A stretch of 64,000 nucleotides of DNA from VFJZ01 sp046598415 (GCA_046598415.1 JBKJIG010000006.1:1-64000), one strand, 5' to 3'; shown: positions 23,303 through 31,817, counted from the first letter of the stretch. Program-made: numbers and translations. Notes: a model not told the origin generated them from the letters alone.

Positions 23303-25297
23303 TTGGTGCGAATTCCTCGCCGGACGCCGCTGTCCGTCCTGATCGCCGGCGTCGTGGCGCTGCTCGTCCCCACCATCGCGCCCGCGGCCGACCCGCCGCC
23401 GCTGCAGGCGGCCGACTACTGGGCGGCGGCCGACACGCTCGCCGGGGACCTCGACCCGAGCTGGGACGAGGGCGCCGGCGCGTTCCGGGAGTCGCCGCGC
23501 GGGATCAGCACCCACATCAACGTCGCGATGCTGCTGACGTACTCGCTCGCCGCGCGGGCCGGCCACGTCGGTGCCGGGCGTCACGACGAGCGCGCCGTGC
23601 GCATCCTCGCGCGGCTCGTGCGCTCCCCGGCCTTCCGCGCCGCCCGCAGGGGACGGTCCGCGCAGGGACACGCGCCTGGCTGGCGGGCCGACCTCGTGAA
23701 CACCACCTCGTCGCAGCACGTCTCGACCGACGCGCGCGCGGTGGAGGCCCTCGCCGCGGCCTACGAGTCGGCCCCGCAGCTGGCGCTCGACGCCGGCACC
23801 CGCAGCCTGATCCGGAGCCGCGTCTGCGCGGTCGCCCGGTCACGGTTCTTCGCCCGGCCGCGCCTCAACCAGGTCAACTGGATGGCTGACACGTACGCGG
23901 CCTGCGAGCGCGTGGGCGGCGGTTCCGACCTGCTGCGCGGCGCCTACCGCACGTGGCTGACCTGGTTTCTCGTCCACGCCCGCACCCGGACGGCCGCGAA
24001 GGGCAGCGCCAACCTCAACGCCGGCCTCGGCCTGCACTACCTGCCGCAGCGCAGCCGGATCGCGACTGCGAACCGGACGCCGCCGTCCGAATACGGCAAC
24101 ATCCTCCTGACCGTCCTCGGCTCGTACGACGCCGCGGTCGCGCACGGCATGCGACCGCTGCCGGGCTCGCTCGTCAACGTCGCGCGGCGCTGGCAGACGC
24201 GCGTGTTGTACGGGGACTGGACGCATGCCGGCTACCTCAACTGGGATACCGGACTCGGGTTCGAGCGCTGGCACCTGCGGCGCTACTGGGGCTGGGCCGC
24301 AGAGGGACTGATCACGATCGCCACCGCGCGTCGGCTGCGCGCCTCGGCCGCCGTCGCCGGCCAGGCGAAGCAGACGCTGGACGCCGCGCTGCGGCTGTAC
24401 CTGCGGTTCCGCTCCGACCCGTCGTCCGGCAGCCTCTCCACGTCGTTTGGTGTGCTATCGCCGGCCGCTGACGCGGTCGGCGACCGGAGCCTCGTGCCGG
24501 CCCGCTTCGCGGCGATCGCCGCCCGCGCCGCCACCGCCGGGCTGGGCGCCGCCGCCGCCACGCCGACGGCGCCCGCGGTCTACGGCTACGACCCCGACGT
24601 CAGCCGGCTGGCCGTCTCGACGGTGCGCTACTCGGCCGCGATCGTGGCGCCCTCGACGCTGGTCGGCAATGGCGGCGCCGAGCTGTCGCGCCTCTACGAC
24701 TCGACCGGTCAGCCCGTGTCGGGCACGGGCGGCAGCGGGCCGTCGCTAACCTCCTTCGGGCTCCGCGTGACCCGCGGCAACCGGGTGCTGGCCGAGACGC
24801 AGCCGGGCCGCGCCTGGCCCGCGCACGCCGCCACGCTGCGCGCCGGGGTGGCTGCCGGCGGCAGCCGGTTCACCACCCTTCGCAGCATCGCCGCCGTGGC
24901 CGGTATCGGCGCCGTCAAGGTGCGCGTCGAGCACGCCTTCGACGTCGATGGGATTCGCGTGCGGCACACGGTGCTCGGCGCCAGAGGGGCGACCGCGACC
25001 CTGCGCTTCCCGGCCTACGGTCTGGCCGCGTTCACGTCGCGAGGCGGCTTCGGCCCCGAGACCCCGATCCCGCCAGCCGGGCTGCCGGCGGGGCACACGC
25101 TGCACGTCCAGCTCCTCAGCGGCCGCGGTTACACGATCCACTTCTCGCGCCCGCTGCCCGCGGGCTCGACGGTGAAGGTGGTCAACGCCCGGCCGGCACG
25201 GTCGGCGCCCCGCACGACGCGGACGATGGTGGTCGACGTGCCGCTGGCCAGCGGCCGGGTGCTGGTCGAGTACCGCCTCGTCCCCGACGCCACCTAA
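23303..25297 (+). CDS. Large secreted protein, toroid plus beta-sandwich (lyase-like layout)
   Basis: A 664-residue exported protein. The N-terminus (VLIAGVVALLVPTIAPAAD) is a signal peptide. Residues 35-370 are helical with aromatic-rich segments such as LNQVNWMADTYAACER, YGDWTHAGYLNWDTGLGFER and WHLRRYWGWAAEGL, which suggests an (alpha/alpha) toroid. Residues 400-660 are beta-rich and may form a sandwich. This resembles polysaccharide lyase or heparinase II/III architecture, but I cannot identify catalytic residues, so the function is a guess. It starts at TTG 23303 or GTG 23306, 4 bp after the cupin gene, and overlaps the convergent transporter gene by 4 bp. Confidence 0.72.
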   Translation: MVRIPRRTPLSVLIAGVVALLVPTIAPAADPPPLQAADYWAAADTLAGDLDPSWDEGAGAFRESPRGISTHINVAMLLTYSLAARAGHVGAGRHDERAVRILARLVRSPAFRAARRGRSAQGHAPGWRADLVNTTSSQHVSTDARAVEALAAAYESAPQLALDAGTRSLIRSRVCAVARSRFFARPRLNQVNWMADTYAACERVGGGSDLLRGAYRTWLTWFLVHARTRTAAKGSANLNAGLGLHYLPQRSRIATANRTPPSEYGNILLTVLGSYDAAVAHGMRPLPGSLVNVARRWQTRVLYGDWTHAGYLNWDTGLGFERWHLRRYWGWAAEGLITIATARRLRASAAVAGQAKQTLDAALRLYLRFRSDPSSGSLSTSFGVLSPAADAVGDRSLVPARFAAIAARAATAGLGAAAATPTAPAVYGYDPDVSRLAVSTVRYSAAIVAPSTLVGNGGAELSRLYDSTGQPVSGTGGSGPSLTSFGLRVTRGNRVLAETQPGRAWPAHAATLRAGVAAGGSRFTTLRSIAAVAGIGAVKVRVEHAFDVDGIRVRHTVLGARGATATLRFPAYGLAAFTSRGGFGPETPIPPAGLPAGHTLHVQLLSGRGYTIHFSRPLPAGSTVKVVNARPARSAPRTTRTMVVDVPLASGRVLVEYRLVPDAT

Positions 25298-26208
25298 CGC
25301 GTCAGCGCGATCCCGACCAGCAGCGCCGCGCCGCCGATCACGGTCGAGGCGACGATCAGCAGCCGGACGAGATCGGACCGCAGGCCGAACACGCGTGACA
25401 GCGTGATGATGTGGAACGCGACCGGCGCGGCCGCCGCGAGGATGAACACCGACGGCACGTCGACGCCGGTGCCGCGCGCCATCGCGAACACCATCAGCGG
25501 CGCCACGGCGTGCCGGATGCCGAGCGCCGCCGCGGCGAGGCGCAGGTCGCGCAGGCCGTGCGAGACGCGCTGCAGCGGCAGCCCGAGTCCCAGCTGCAGG
25601 AGGCCGACGGGGCCCGACGCCGAGCCGGCGGCGTGCCCGAGCGAGCGGGCGATGTCCGTCAGGTCGACGCCCGCGACGCGCAGGACGATCGCGCCGACGG
25701 CGGCCACCAGCGGCGGGTTGAGAGCCGTCCGCAGCGCGGCGCGGAGGCCGCTCATGCGGCTCGGGCGCTCGGCGCTGTGCAGCCGTGCGACGCTCATCGA
25801 GATCGCGATGCCCGGCACGCCGTAGTAGAACTGCGCGTAGAGCACCTGCAGCGCGAGGCCCTCGGCGCCGTACGCGAAGTTGGCGATCGGATACCCGAGC
25901 GCAACCGTGTTGCCCCAGCCCGAGGCCAGCACCAGCGCACCGCGCTCGGCGTCGTCGTGGCTGACGAGACGCGACGCGCCGATGGCGATGCCGAGCACCA
26001 GCCAGGAGGAGACCGCGACCACGATCAGCGACTCGATCAGCGTGCGGTCGATGTCGACCGTGGTGTACGCGTAGATGGCGGCCGCCGGCGCGATCGTCCA
26101 GAAGAAGGCCTCCCACGCCCAGCGCTGCAGCTGGGCGTGCCGCGGGTGACGCTGCAGCAGGAGGCCGACGGCAAACGCCGCGGCGAACAGGGGGGCCTCG
26201 ATCGACAC
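25294..26208 (-). CDS. AEC family transporter (auxin efflux carrier type)
   Basis: A 304-residue membrane protein with about ten helices in two inverted halves. Diagnostic features are the conserved GWGNTVALGYPI segment after the first half, the YGVPGIAISMS stretch, and the second-half repeat RHAVAPLMVFAMARGTG with PVAFHIITLSRVFGLRSDLV. AEC proteins export or import malate, malonate, auxins and similar carboxylates. The GTG start is at 26208. It is divergent from the GST-like gene with a 32-bp gap, and convergent with the large secreted protein gene. Confidence 0.85.
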   Translation of the reverse strand: MSIEAPLFAAAFAVGLLLQRHPRHAQLQRWAWEAFFWTIAPAAAIYAYTTVDIDRTLIESLIVVAVSSWLVLGIAIGASRLVSHDDAERGALVLASGWGNTVALGYPIANFAYGAEGLALQVLYAQFYYGVPGIAISMSVARLHSAERPSRMSGLRAALRTALNPPLVAAVGAIVLRVAGVDLTDIARSLGHAAGSASGPVGLLQLGLGLPLQRVSHGLRDLRLAAAALGIRHAVAPLMVFAMARGTGVDVPSVFILAAAAPVAFHIITLSRVFGLRSDLVRLLIVASTVIGGAALLVGIALTR

Positions 26209-26240
26209 GAGGGCGGAAGCTTGCCGGTACCGTCCCCGCC

Positions 26241-26876
26241 GTGACGCTCATCCTGCACGTCAACCCGCGATCGTCGAATGCGCAGAAGGTGCGCTTCCTG
26301 CTGGGTGAGCTCGGGCTGGCGGCCGAGATCCGCGAGGTGCCGTTCGGCGCCGAGCGCCCGGCGTGGCACCTGGCCGTCAACCCGGTCGGAGGCATCCCGG
26401 CGCTCGTCGACGGCAACGTGCAGCTGGCCGAGTCGCACGCGATCCTGCGCTACCTCGCGACGCGGGAGGGGCGCTCCGACCTGTACCCGCAGGTGCTGAC
26501 CGAGCGGGCACGCGTGGACTGGCTGCTGGACGGCATCGCGACGACCGTGCGCGAGGTGACGCGGCCGTTCGACGCCGCGGCGTTCGGCTGGCGCCGGCGC
26601 CGGGGCATCGGCGCCGAGACGCCCGCCGGCGATGGCGGCGCGGCGGCGCTGATCGAGGCCGCGCCGACGCTGAACGCCTTCGCGGCGCTGCTCGATCCGG
26701 CGGGCTTCGCCTGCCTCGGCCGGTTCACGCTGGCCGATGTAGCGGCCGCGCCGTACCTGCATCGGATCGTTGCAAGCGGAAATAGTCTCGTCGGTCTGGA
26801 GCGTTACTCCTCGTGGGCGACGGCGATCCTGCCGCGCGCCTCCTGGCAGGCGATTGCTCCCGAGACTGGGGTCTGA
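26241..26876 (+). CDS. Glutathione S-transferase-like protein
   Basis: A 211-residue two-domain protein: an N-terminal thioredoxin-like domain (LHVNPRSSNAQKVRFLLGEL) and a helical C-domain with LGRFTLADVAAAPYLHRIV. The thiol-cofactor motif NPVGGIPALVDGNVQLAESH contains the cis-Pro and the Glu-Ser pair that bind the gamma-glutamyl part of glutathione. Actinobacteria generally lack glutathione, so another thiol or a non-enzymatic role is possible. The GTG start is supported by TACCGT 7 nt upstream. Its stop codon directly abuts the next gene's ATG. Confidence 0.88.
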   Translation: MTLILHVNPRSSNAQKVRFLLGELGLAAEIREVPFGAERPAWHLAVNPVGGIPALVDGNVQLAESHAILRYLATREGRSDLYPQVLTERARVDWLLDGIATTVREVTRPFDAAAFGWRRRRGIGAETPAGDGGAAALIEAAPTLNAFAALLDPAGFACLGRFTLADVAAAPYLHRIVASGNSLVGLERYSSWATAILPRASWQAIAPETGV

Positions 26877-27752
26877 ATGTCCGTCGACGTCATCCACTTC
26901 ACCGATCCGGGCTGCCCGTGGGCGTACTCGGCGGAACCCGATCTGACCGCGCTGCGCTACCGCTACGGCGCCGGCCTGCGCTGGCGCCGCGTGATGATCG
27001 GCCTGGCCGAGACGCACGAGCAGTACGACGCGCGCGGCTACCGGCCCGAGAAGTCGGCCAGCTCGCGCACCTCGTTCGCGCGCCGCTTCGGCATGCCGTT
27101 CCGATTCGAGGCGCGTTCCCGCAACCTCGGTACCGGCCTGCCGTGCCGCGCCGTCAAGGCGGCCGAGCTGCAGGACGACGACCTCGCCGAGGCCCTGCTG
27201 CGCGCGCTCCGGTTCGGCTACTTCGCGACGCCGCTGATGATGGACACGGAGGACGGGATCCGCACCCAGGCCGAGACCGTCTCGGGGCTCGACGTCGATC
27301 GCCTGATGGCCGATCTCGGATCCGACGCCGTCGAGACGGCCTACCAGGCAGACCGGGCCGAGACGCGGAACTCCGGCGTCACCGGCCTGCCGATGATCCT
27401 GCAGGACAAGCACGCGAACACCGACGGCGCCGACCGCTACACGGCGCCCAGCGTCCTGTTCGAGCGTGACGGCCAGCGGCTGGTCGCGGGCGGCTGGCAG
27501 TCGTTCGCGGTCTACGACGCGATGGTCGCCAACCTGGCGCCCGAGCTCGAGCGCCGTGAGACGCCCGAACCCGGCGACCTGCTGCCGCACTTCCCCCACG
27601 GCCTGACGACGCAGGAGGTCGCGGTCGCGTGCACCGCGAACCTGCGGGAGACCGACCGCGAGGGGACGCTGCGCAAGCTCGTCGGCCTCGGATTCGAGGG
27701 GAAGTCGCGCCGCGTCGATGTCGGCGACGACGCGCTCTGGTTCCCCGTCTGA
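26877..27752 (+). CDS. DsbA-family oxidoreductase (FrnE/HCCA isomerase-like)
   Basis: A 291-residue protein with a DsbA-type thioredoxin fold. It begins VIHFTDPGCPWAYSAEPDLT, where the CPWAYS segment replaces the usual CPWC, so only one active-site Cys remains, as in HCCA isomerases. VTGLPMIL supplies the cis-Pro and APSVLFERDGQRLVAGGWQS the C-terminal strand pair. A polar extension of about 70 residues follows. It is transcribed directly after the GST-like gene; the kappa-class GST/HCCA isomerase fold is related, so the two may act on the same thiol adduct. The substrate is unknown. Confidence 0.82.
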   Translation: MSVDVIHFTDPGCPWAYSAEPDLTALRYRYGAGLRWRRVMIGLAETHEQYDARGYRPEKSASSRTSFARRFGMPFRFEARSRNLGTGLPCRAVKAAELQDDDLAEALLRALRFGYFATPLMMDTEDGIRTQAETVSGLDVDRLMADLGSDAVETAYQADRAETRNSGVTGLPMILQDKHANTDGADRYTAPSVLFERDGQRLVAGGWQSFAVYDAMVANLAPELERRETPEPGDLLPHFPHGLTTQEVAVACTANLRETDREGTLRKLVGLGFEGKSRRVDVGDDALWFPV

Positions 27753-27774
27753 TCGCCGCTATCGACGGCGTTCG

Positions 27775-28362
27775 CTAGAGCAGCTCGATATCGATCGAGG
27801 TCGGCGTGCCGCCGCACAGCGGCGTCATGTCCTGCGGGCAGGCCGTCACGACCACGATCGTGTCGAGCTCGGCTCGCAGCGTGACCGAGTCGCCGGCCTT
27901 CGTCGGGGCGACATCGATGCCGATGTCGCCGTTCGGGAGGATCGGGTTCGCCTCGAAGATGTTGACCGGCTGCGGGATCTCGATGTCCTCGTGGCCGAAC
28001 CCACTCATTGCGATCTGCAGGTTCTCCTCGCACGACGCGTGGTGCCCCTCGACGCCGAGCAGCTGGTAGCGCGACGGGCTGCAGGCGGCGCAGAGCATGT
28101 CGTGCACGCCGGGCGAGTCGTCGGCCACCCAGGTCAGGATCGGACGCCGCAGGTTGGTCGTGAACGACTCGCCGACGTGCGGCCAGAGGCGGCCCAGCGT
28201 GACGCGCGTGTGCTCGGCCGAGAGGAACTCGGAGGGGTCATCGGCGACGAAGCAGAACAGGTCGGCGACCTGCTCTCCCTCGGGGTCGATCACGCGGAAT
28301 TCCTGGCCGGCGGCGACGTGGAAGCCGCGGCCCTCGCGGGCGGGGATGTGAATCATCGTCAT
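27775..28362 (-). CDS. DUF1989 / urea carboxylase-associated family protein
   Basis: A 195-residue protein of the DUF1989 family, often found next to urea carboxylase or in guanidine and amine metabolism. Family features are the opening GRGFHVAAGQEFRVID, QVADLFCF, the metal-site-like motif LCAACSPSRY, EGHHASCEENL and the terminal segment NGDIGIDVAPTKAGDSVTLR. No urea carboxylase or carbamoyl gene is nearby. The ATG overlaps the stop of the PAP2 gene (ATGA). It is the last gene of a four-gene minus-strand unit starting at the epimerase. A weak hairpin at 27754-27770 follows the stop of the convergent gene. Confidence 0.85.
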   Translation of the reverse strand: MTMIHIPAREGRGFHVAAGQEFRVIDPEGEQVADLFCFVADDPSEFLSAEHTRVTLGRLWPHVGESFTTNLRRPILTWVADDSPGVHDMLCAACSPSRYQLLGVEGHHASCEENLQIAMSGFGHEDIEIPQPVNIFEANPILPNGDIGIDVAPTKAGDSVTLRAELDTIVVVTACPQDMTPLCGGTPTSIDIELL

Positions 28363-28835
28363 CGGGCGCCGAGTGTAGCGCCGGCCGCGGCGCAGACGAC
28401 GCCGACCAGGACGCCGGCTGCCACGTCGGACGGGTAGTGGACGCCGAGATACACCCGGCTCGCCGCCATCGCGACGGCCGCGGGCGCCACGATCGGTGGC
28501 AGCACCATCGCGGCGGCGGCCGCCATCGCGGCGTGCGACGACGGAAACGACGTGCTCGCGGGCGCACGGATGAGGACGGTCGGCAGATGCTCGCCCACGG
28601 GCCGCGACCGGCGCACGACACGCTTGATCGCGTAGTTGGTCACGAGCGTGCCCCAGACGGTCGCCACCGTCACCATCGCGGGTCGCGGGGTGCCCCGCCG
28701 CACAGCGACCACGCAGCCGATCGCGACCCACAGCTCACCCTTGTTGCCGAGCCGCGAGTAGCCCGCGACGGCGCGGTTGAGCCACGGCCGGCGCAGGCGC
28801 GCGGCGGCGTGCAGGATGTCGTCGTCGAGGCTCAG
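28359..28835 (-). CDS. PAP2 superfamily membrane phosphatase (start uncertain)
   Basis: About 158 residues with all three PAP2 signature blocks: KRVVRRSRP, then PSSHAA, then SRVYLGVHYPSD, with the catalytic His in the last. Several hydrophobic helices flank them. These enzymes remove phosphate from lipids such as phosphatidate or undecaprenyl diphosphate. No ATG, GTG or TTG lies in frame between the upstream gene's stop and the conserved N-terminus (LSLDDDILHAAARLR). The CTG at 28835 is the best start I can offer. The next in-frame ATG, at PAMVTV, would remove the first helices. The stop overlaps the DUF1989 start. Confidence 0.75.
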   Translation of the reverse strand: MSLDDDILHAAARLRRPWLNRAVAGYSRLGNKGELWVAIGCVVAVRRGTPRPAMVTVATVWGTLVTNYAIKRVVRRSRPVGEHLPTVLIRAPASTSFPSSHAAMAAAAAMVLPPIVAPAAVAMAASRVYLGVHYPSDVAAGVLVGVVCAAAGATLGAR

Positions 28836-28851
28836 GATCGTGCGTCCGGAC

Positions 28852-29073
28852 TCAGAAGCCGATGCGCGACTCGCGCGTGTGCAGCCGGGCCCAGGCGATC
28901 TGGGAGGCGCGCAGCCACACCGTGGCGGCCTGCTCGGACACCTCGATGACGGCGTCCTCGCCCGAGTCGAACGACGCCTTGAGCCGGTCCCACTCGCCCT
29001 GCGAGACGGTGGCGGAGATGCTGCCGCCGCCAATGAATCCGAGGTCGAAACGGTGGTTCTGGTTCTCAGACAA
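28852..29073 (-). CDS. Conserved-looking small protein of unknown function
   Basis: A 73-residue protein read from a TTG start that overlaps the epimerase stop region by 8 bp. The sequence is a Gly-rich beta strand pair (LGFIGGGSISATVSQGEW), an amphipathic helix (DRLKASFDSG) and further strands (AVIEVSEQAATVWLRASQIA). No signal peptide, membrane segment or metal motif is present. I do not recognise it. The tight packing between the epimerase and PAP2 genes and the regular secondary-structure pattern argue that it is real. Confidence 0.6.
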   Translation of the reverse strand: MSENQNHRFDLGFIGGGSISATVSQGEWDRLKASFDSGEDAVIEVSEQAATVWLRASQIAWARLHTRESRIGF

Positions 29074-29491
29074 GTGCCTGCTCCTTCGGTTCCACGAGCT
29101 CGACGAGGCAGCCCATGGCGGCCTCGGGATGGATGAACGCGACCTGCAGCCCGAACAGACCGGTGCGCGGTGTCTCGTCGATCAGCTTGACGCCCGCGGC
29201 GCGCAGGCGATCGAGGTGCGACTGGATGCCGCGCACCTCGTACGCGACGTGGTGCATCCCCTCGCCCCGGCGCTCGATGAACCGGCCGACGGGCGTGTCG
29301 GCCCCGGTCGGCTCGAGCAGCTCGAGCAGCGGTCCCGCACCCGTTCGCAGCGCGACGGCCCGGACGCCTTGCTCGGGCACGACCGCCTCGTGGTCGACCT
29401 CGCCGCCGACCAGCACGGCGTACCGCTCGACGGCAGCCTTGAGGTCGCGAACGGCGATCCCGACGTGGTGGATCCCGAGGGTGCCCGTCAC
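29066..29491 (-). CDS. mce: Methylmalonyl-CoA epimerase
   Basis: A 141-residue VOC-fold protein. It starts LGIHHVGIAVRDLKAAVERY, and the second half has GEGMHHVAYEVRGIQSHLDR and CLVELVEP. The metal ligands are His in IHHVG, His in MHHVAYEV and Glu in VELVEP, as in methylmalonyl-CoA epimerases, which interconvert the R and S epimers in propionate metabolism. The GTG start is supported by a TATCAT box 8 nt upstream. The mutase genes are not in the window. Confidence 0.9.
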   Translation of the reverse strand: MTGTLGIHHVGIAVRDLKAAVERYAVLVGGEVDHEAVVPEQGVRAVALRTGAGPLLELLEPTGADTPVGRFIERRGEGMHHVAYEVRGIQSHLDRLRAAGVKLIDETPRTGLFGLQVAFIHPEAAMGCLVELVEPKEQALV

Positions 29492-29567
29492 GGCTGGTCA
29501 TGATAGGCGGCAGCCGGGCCGCGAGGATGCGACAATGCCACGGAACTACAACGAAGGGAGGCCCTGA

Positions 29568-29891
29568 ATGGGATTCCTCGACAGGGTGAAGGACGGGCTC
29601 GAGAAGGGTAAGGAGCTCGCGAGCGACGGCATCGAGAAGGGCCAGGAGCTCGCCAAGGTTCAGCAGCTGAAGCTGGAGCTGAAGAAGCTCGAGGCGCAGC
29701 TCGAAGACGCGTTCGCCGCCCACGGACGCAAGTCGTTCGAGAGCGCCGAGGCGGGTCTACCGTCGACGGGTAGCCTCGCGCCCGAGGCGCAGGCCATCCG
29801 CGACGCGAAGGCTGCGGTCGACGCCAAGCAGGCCGAGATCACGGCGCTGGGCGAGGACGCGGCGGCCGAAACCCCCGCAGCCACGACCTAG
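29568..29891 (+). CDS. Small charged coiled-coil protein
   Basis: A 107-residue protein, highly charged and helical. GLEKGKELASDGIEKGQEL contains a short internal repeat (EKGKELA/EKGQELA), and residues 30-50 (QLKLELKKLEAQLEDAF) are a strong coiled coil. A second helix covers residues 75-95. There is no signal peptide or membrane segment. AAGGGAGG lies 4-11 bases before the ATG, so this is one of the few single genes here with a clear ribosome site. The family is not recognised; a stress- or envelope-associated accessory role would be a guess. The 3' end overlaps the convergent ftsH-type gene by 4 bp. Confidence 0.75.
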   Translation: MGFLDRVKDGLEKGKELASDGIEKGQELAKVQQLKLELKKLEAQLEDAFAAHGRKSFESAEAGLPSTGSLAPEAQAIRDAKAAVDAKQAEITALGEDAAAETPAATT

Positions 29892-31411
29892 TCGGCGTTG
29901 AGCGGCGGTGGCGCGGGACGCATCTGGGCCACGCCGACGGTCGTGCCGGAGTTGGAGCGGGTCGGCACGTCGAACAGCAGCCGCTTGACCTCGATCCGCT
30001 CGAGCGTCTCGCGATCCAGCAAGGCGGTCGCGAGACGCTCGAGCGCGTCGCGCCACTCCTCGCAGAGGGCGATCGCATCGATGTAGGCCTCGTCGGCGAT
30101 GCGCGCCTGCTCGGCGTCGCGCAGGCGCTTCGTCTCCTCCGACAGGGCGTAGTTGTCGGCGCGCATGGTGCGCGACGTGACGCTCTCGCCCATGCCGTAC
30201 TCGAACACCATGGCGCGGGCGATCGCGGTGACGCGCTCCAGGTCGTTGGCGGCGCCGGTCGAGATGCGGCCGAAGACGACGTGCTCGGCGGCTCGGCCGG
30301 ACAGCAGCATCGTGATCTCGTCGATCAGCTCGTCGCGCGTGCGGATGTAGCGATCCTCCTCCGGCAGGTTCAGCGTGTAGCCGAGCGCGGTGCCGCGGGG
30401 GACGATCGTGACCTTCTGGATCGGGTTCGCGTCGCCCAGCAGGTGGGCCACCAGCGCGTGCCCGGACTCGTGGTAGGCGACGACGCGCTTCTCCTTCTCG
30501 GTGATCACGCGGCTGGTCTGGAGGCCGGCCAGGATCCGCTCGAGCGCCCAGTCGAAGTCTTCCGCCTCGAGGGTGCCGCGGCTGGCGCGACCGGCGCGGA
30601 TGGCGGCCTCGTTGCAGATGTTCTCGAGGTCGGCACCGCCGAGCCCGGCCGTGCGCCGGGCGACGACGTCGAGGTCGACGCCGGGCGCGAGCGGCTTGCC
30701 GCGCGTGTGGACGGTGAGGATCTGCCGCCGGCCGGAGAGGTCGGGCACCGACACCAGCACCTGGCGGTCGAAGCGGCCGGGGCGCAGCAGCGCAGGGTCG
30801 AGCACGTCGAGGCGGTTCGATGCCGCGAGCACGATCACGCCGGGGTCGTTCCCGAAGCCGTCCAGCTCGACGAGCAGCTGGTTCAGCGTTTGGTCTTGCT
30901 CGCGGTTCAGGCTGCCGCCGCTGCGGGCGGTGCCGACCGCGTCGAGCTCGTCGATGAAGACGATGGCCGGCGCGTGCTTGCGCGCCGTGTCGAACAGCTT
31001 GCGGATGCGCCCCGCGCCGACGCCGGCGAACATCTCGACGAACGACGACGCCGATTGCGAGAAGAACGCGGCGCCCGACTCCTGCGCAACGGCCTTCGCG
31101 AGCAGTGTCTTGCCGGTGCCGGGCGGCCCGTAGAGGAGGATGCCCTTCGGCACGCGCGCACCGAGTTGCGCGAAGCGCTCGGGCTCCTTCAGGAAGTCGA
31201 CGACCTCGCGGAGCTCCTCCTTGGCCTCGTCGAGGCCCGCGACGTCCTCCCAGGCGACACCGGTGCCGGCGTCGGGCTTGATCGCCTTGGGCTTGGTGCG
31301 CGGCATCATCGCGACGGCGCGCCACATGAAGTACAGCAGCGCCACGAGCAGCAGAATCGGCAGCCAGACGATCAGTGCGCCGCGCAGCCCGTGGAGGATG
31401 TCGATCAGCAC
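29888..31411 (-). CDS. ftsH: FtsH-type AAA+ metalloprotease, short one-TM form
   Basis: A 507-residue membrane protease. A single N-terminal helix (residues 12-30) leads to the AAA+ module: Walker A GPPGTGKT at 95-102, Walker B IVFIDELDAVG, and SRH region LLRPGRFDRQVLV. The M41 zinc site HESGH is at 314-318, with the downstream Asp ligand region GAANDLERVTAIA. Canonical FtsH has two helices and a periplasmic domain of about 70 residues; both the second helix and that domain are absent, so this is probably a second, divergent FtsH. The GTG start has TAGGCT 6 nt upstream. Confidence 0.92.
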   Translation of the reverse strand: MLIDILHGLRGALIVWLPILLLVALLYFMWRAVAMMPRTKPKAIKPDAGTGVAWEDVAGLDEAKEELREVVDFLKEPERFAQLGARVPKGILLYGPPGTGKTLLAKAVAQESGAAFFSQSASSFVEMFAGVGAGRIRKLFDTARKHAPAIVFIDELDAVGTARSGGSLNREQDQTLNQLLVELDGFGNDPGVIVLAASNRLDVLDPALLRPGRFDRQVLVSVPDLSGRRQILTVHTRGKPLAPGVDLDVVARRTAGLGGADLENICNEAAIRAGRASRGTLEAEDFDWALERILAGLQTSRVITEKEKRVVAYHESGHALVAHLLGDANPIQKVTIVPRGTALGYTLNLPEEDRYIRTRDELIDEITMLLSGRAAEHVVFGRISTGAANDLERVTAIARAMVFEYGMGESVTSRTMRADNYALSEETKRLRDAEQARIADEAYIDAIALCEEWRDALERLATALLDRETLERIEVKRLLFDVPTRSNSGTTVGVAQMRPAPPPLNAD

Positions 31412-31519
31412 CCGACCAGCCTACCCCGATTGGGTGAACCACCGCATCCCCCTTGCGGGGACTTGCGGCCGGCCGGAGATCTGCTAGGAGCCGGCGCCGC
31501 CCCCCCGGGCGGTTGGCAG

Positions 31520-31597
31520 TTTCCGCATGCGGTGCGAAAACGGCCACGGATGGCGTGTTCGGCGCGCGGTTCGGTCCGTTGCGACACGGGTCGGGCG
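31520..31597 (+). repeat. 78-bp direct repeat, copy 1
   Basis: The core GGTGCGAAAACGGCCACGGA and the following stretch through CACGGGTCGGGCG recur 182 bp downstream with few mismatches. Just upstream lies TTTCCGCATGC, an imperfect partner for the GTGCGAAA arm, so this copy can also form a weaker hairpin. Confidence 0.75.
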
Positions 31598-31701
31598 TGA
31601 TTTGGGGCGGGTGCCGCCGGCCGGGTCGCTGCGCGTGGACGTCGTGCGTCCGTCGGCGTTCGCCGTGCGCGGCGGACCGTGAGGGCGGCTGCGGATGGCC
31701 A

Positions 31702-31779
31702 CTTTCGCACGCGGTGCGAAAACGGCCACGGATGGCGTGTTCGGCGTGCGGTTTGATCCGTTGCGGCACGGGTCGGGCG
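31702..31779 (+). repeat. 78-bp direct repeat, copy 2, with strong hairpin
   Basis: This is the second copy, offset 182 bp from the first. At 31696-31728, TGGCCACTTTCGCAC faces GTGCGAAAACGGCCA across a GCG loop, forming a 15-bp stem with two mismatches. It has the look of a REP-like palindromic extragenic element rather than a simple terminator, since no T-run follows. Confidence 0.75.
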
Positions 31780-31817
31780 CGTTCTGGCGCGGGCGCCCCC
31801 CCGGTCGTTGCCCTGCG

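Larger units (their letters stand above)
31412..31817. other. Gene-free region with duplicated repeat
   Basis: This 406-bp gap separates the divergent-facing 5' end of the ftsH-type gene from the 3' end of the nicotinate phosphoribosyltransferase gene. Open frames across it are only shadows. It holds the ftsH promoter at its left edge (TAGGCT, minus strand, 31418-31423) and two copies of a 78-bp repeat, offset by 182 bp. I see no RNA gene. Confidence 0.7.

Noticed and set aside
20365..23376. Long frames over and opposite the TPP enzyme gene
   Set aside because: They lack any family pattern and have the Arg-rich composition of high-GC shadows; the frame ending at 20478 has clear TPP-enzyme motifs throughout.
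31412..31817. Short open frames in the intergenic repeat region
   Set aside because: They run through repeated palindromic DNA, have no start signals and resemble each other only because the DNA is repeated.
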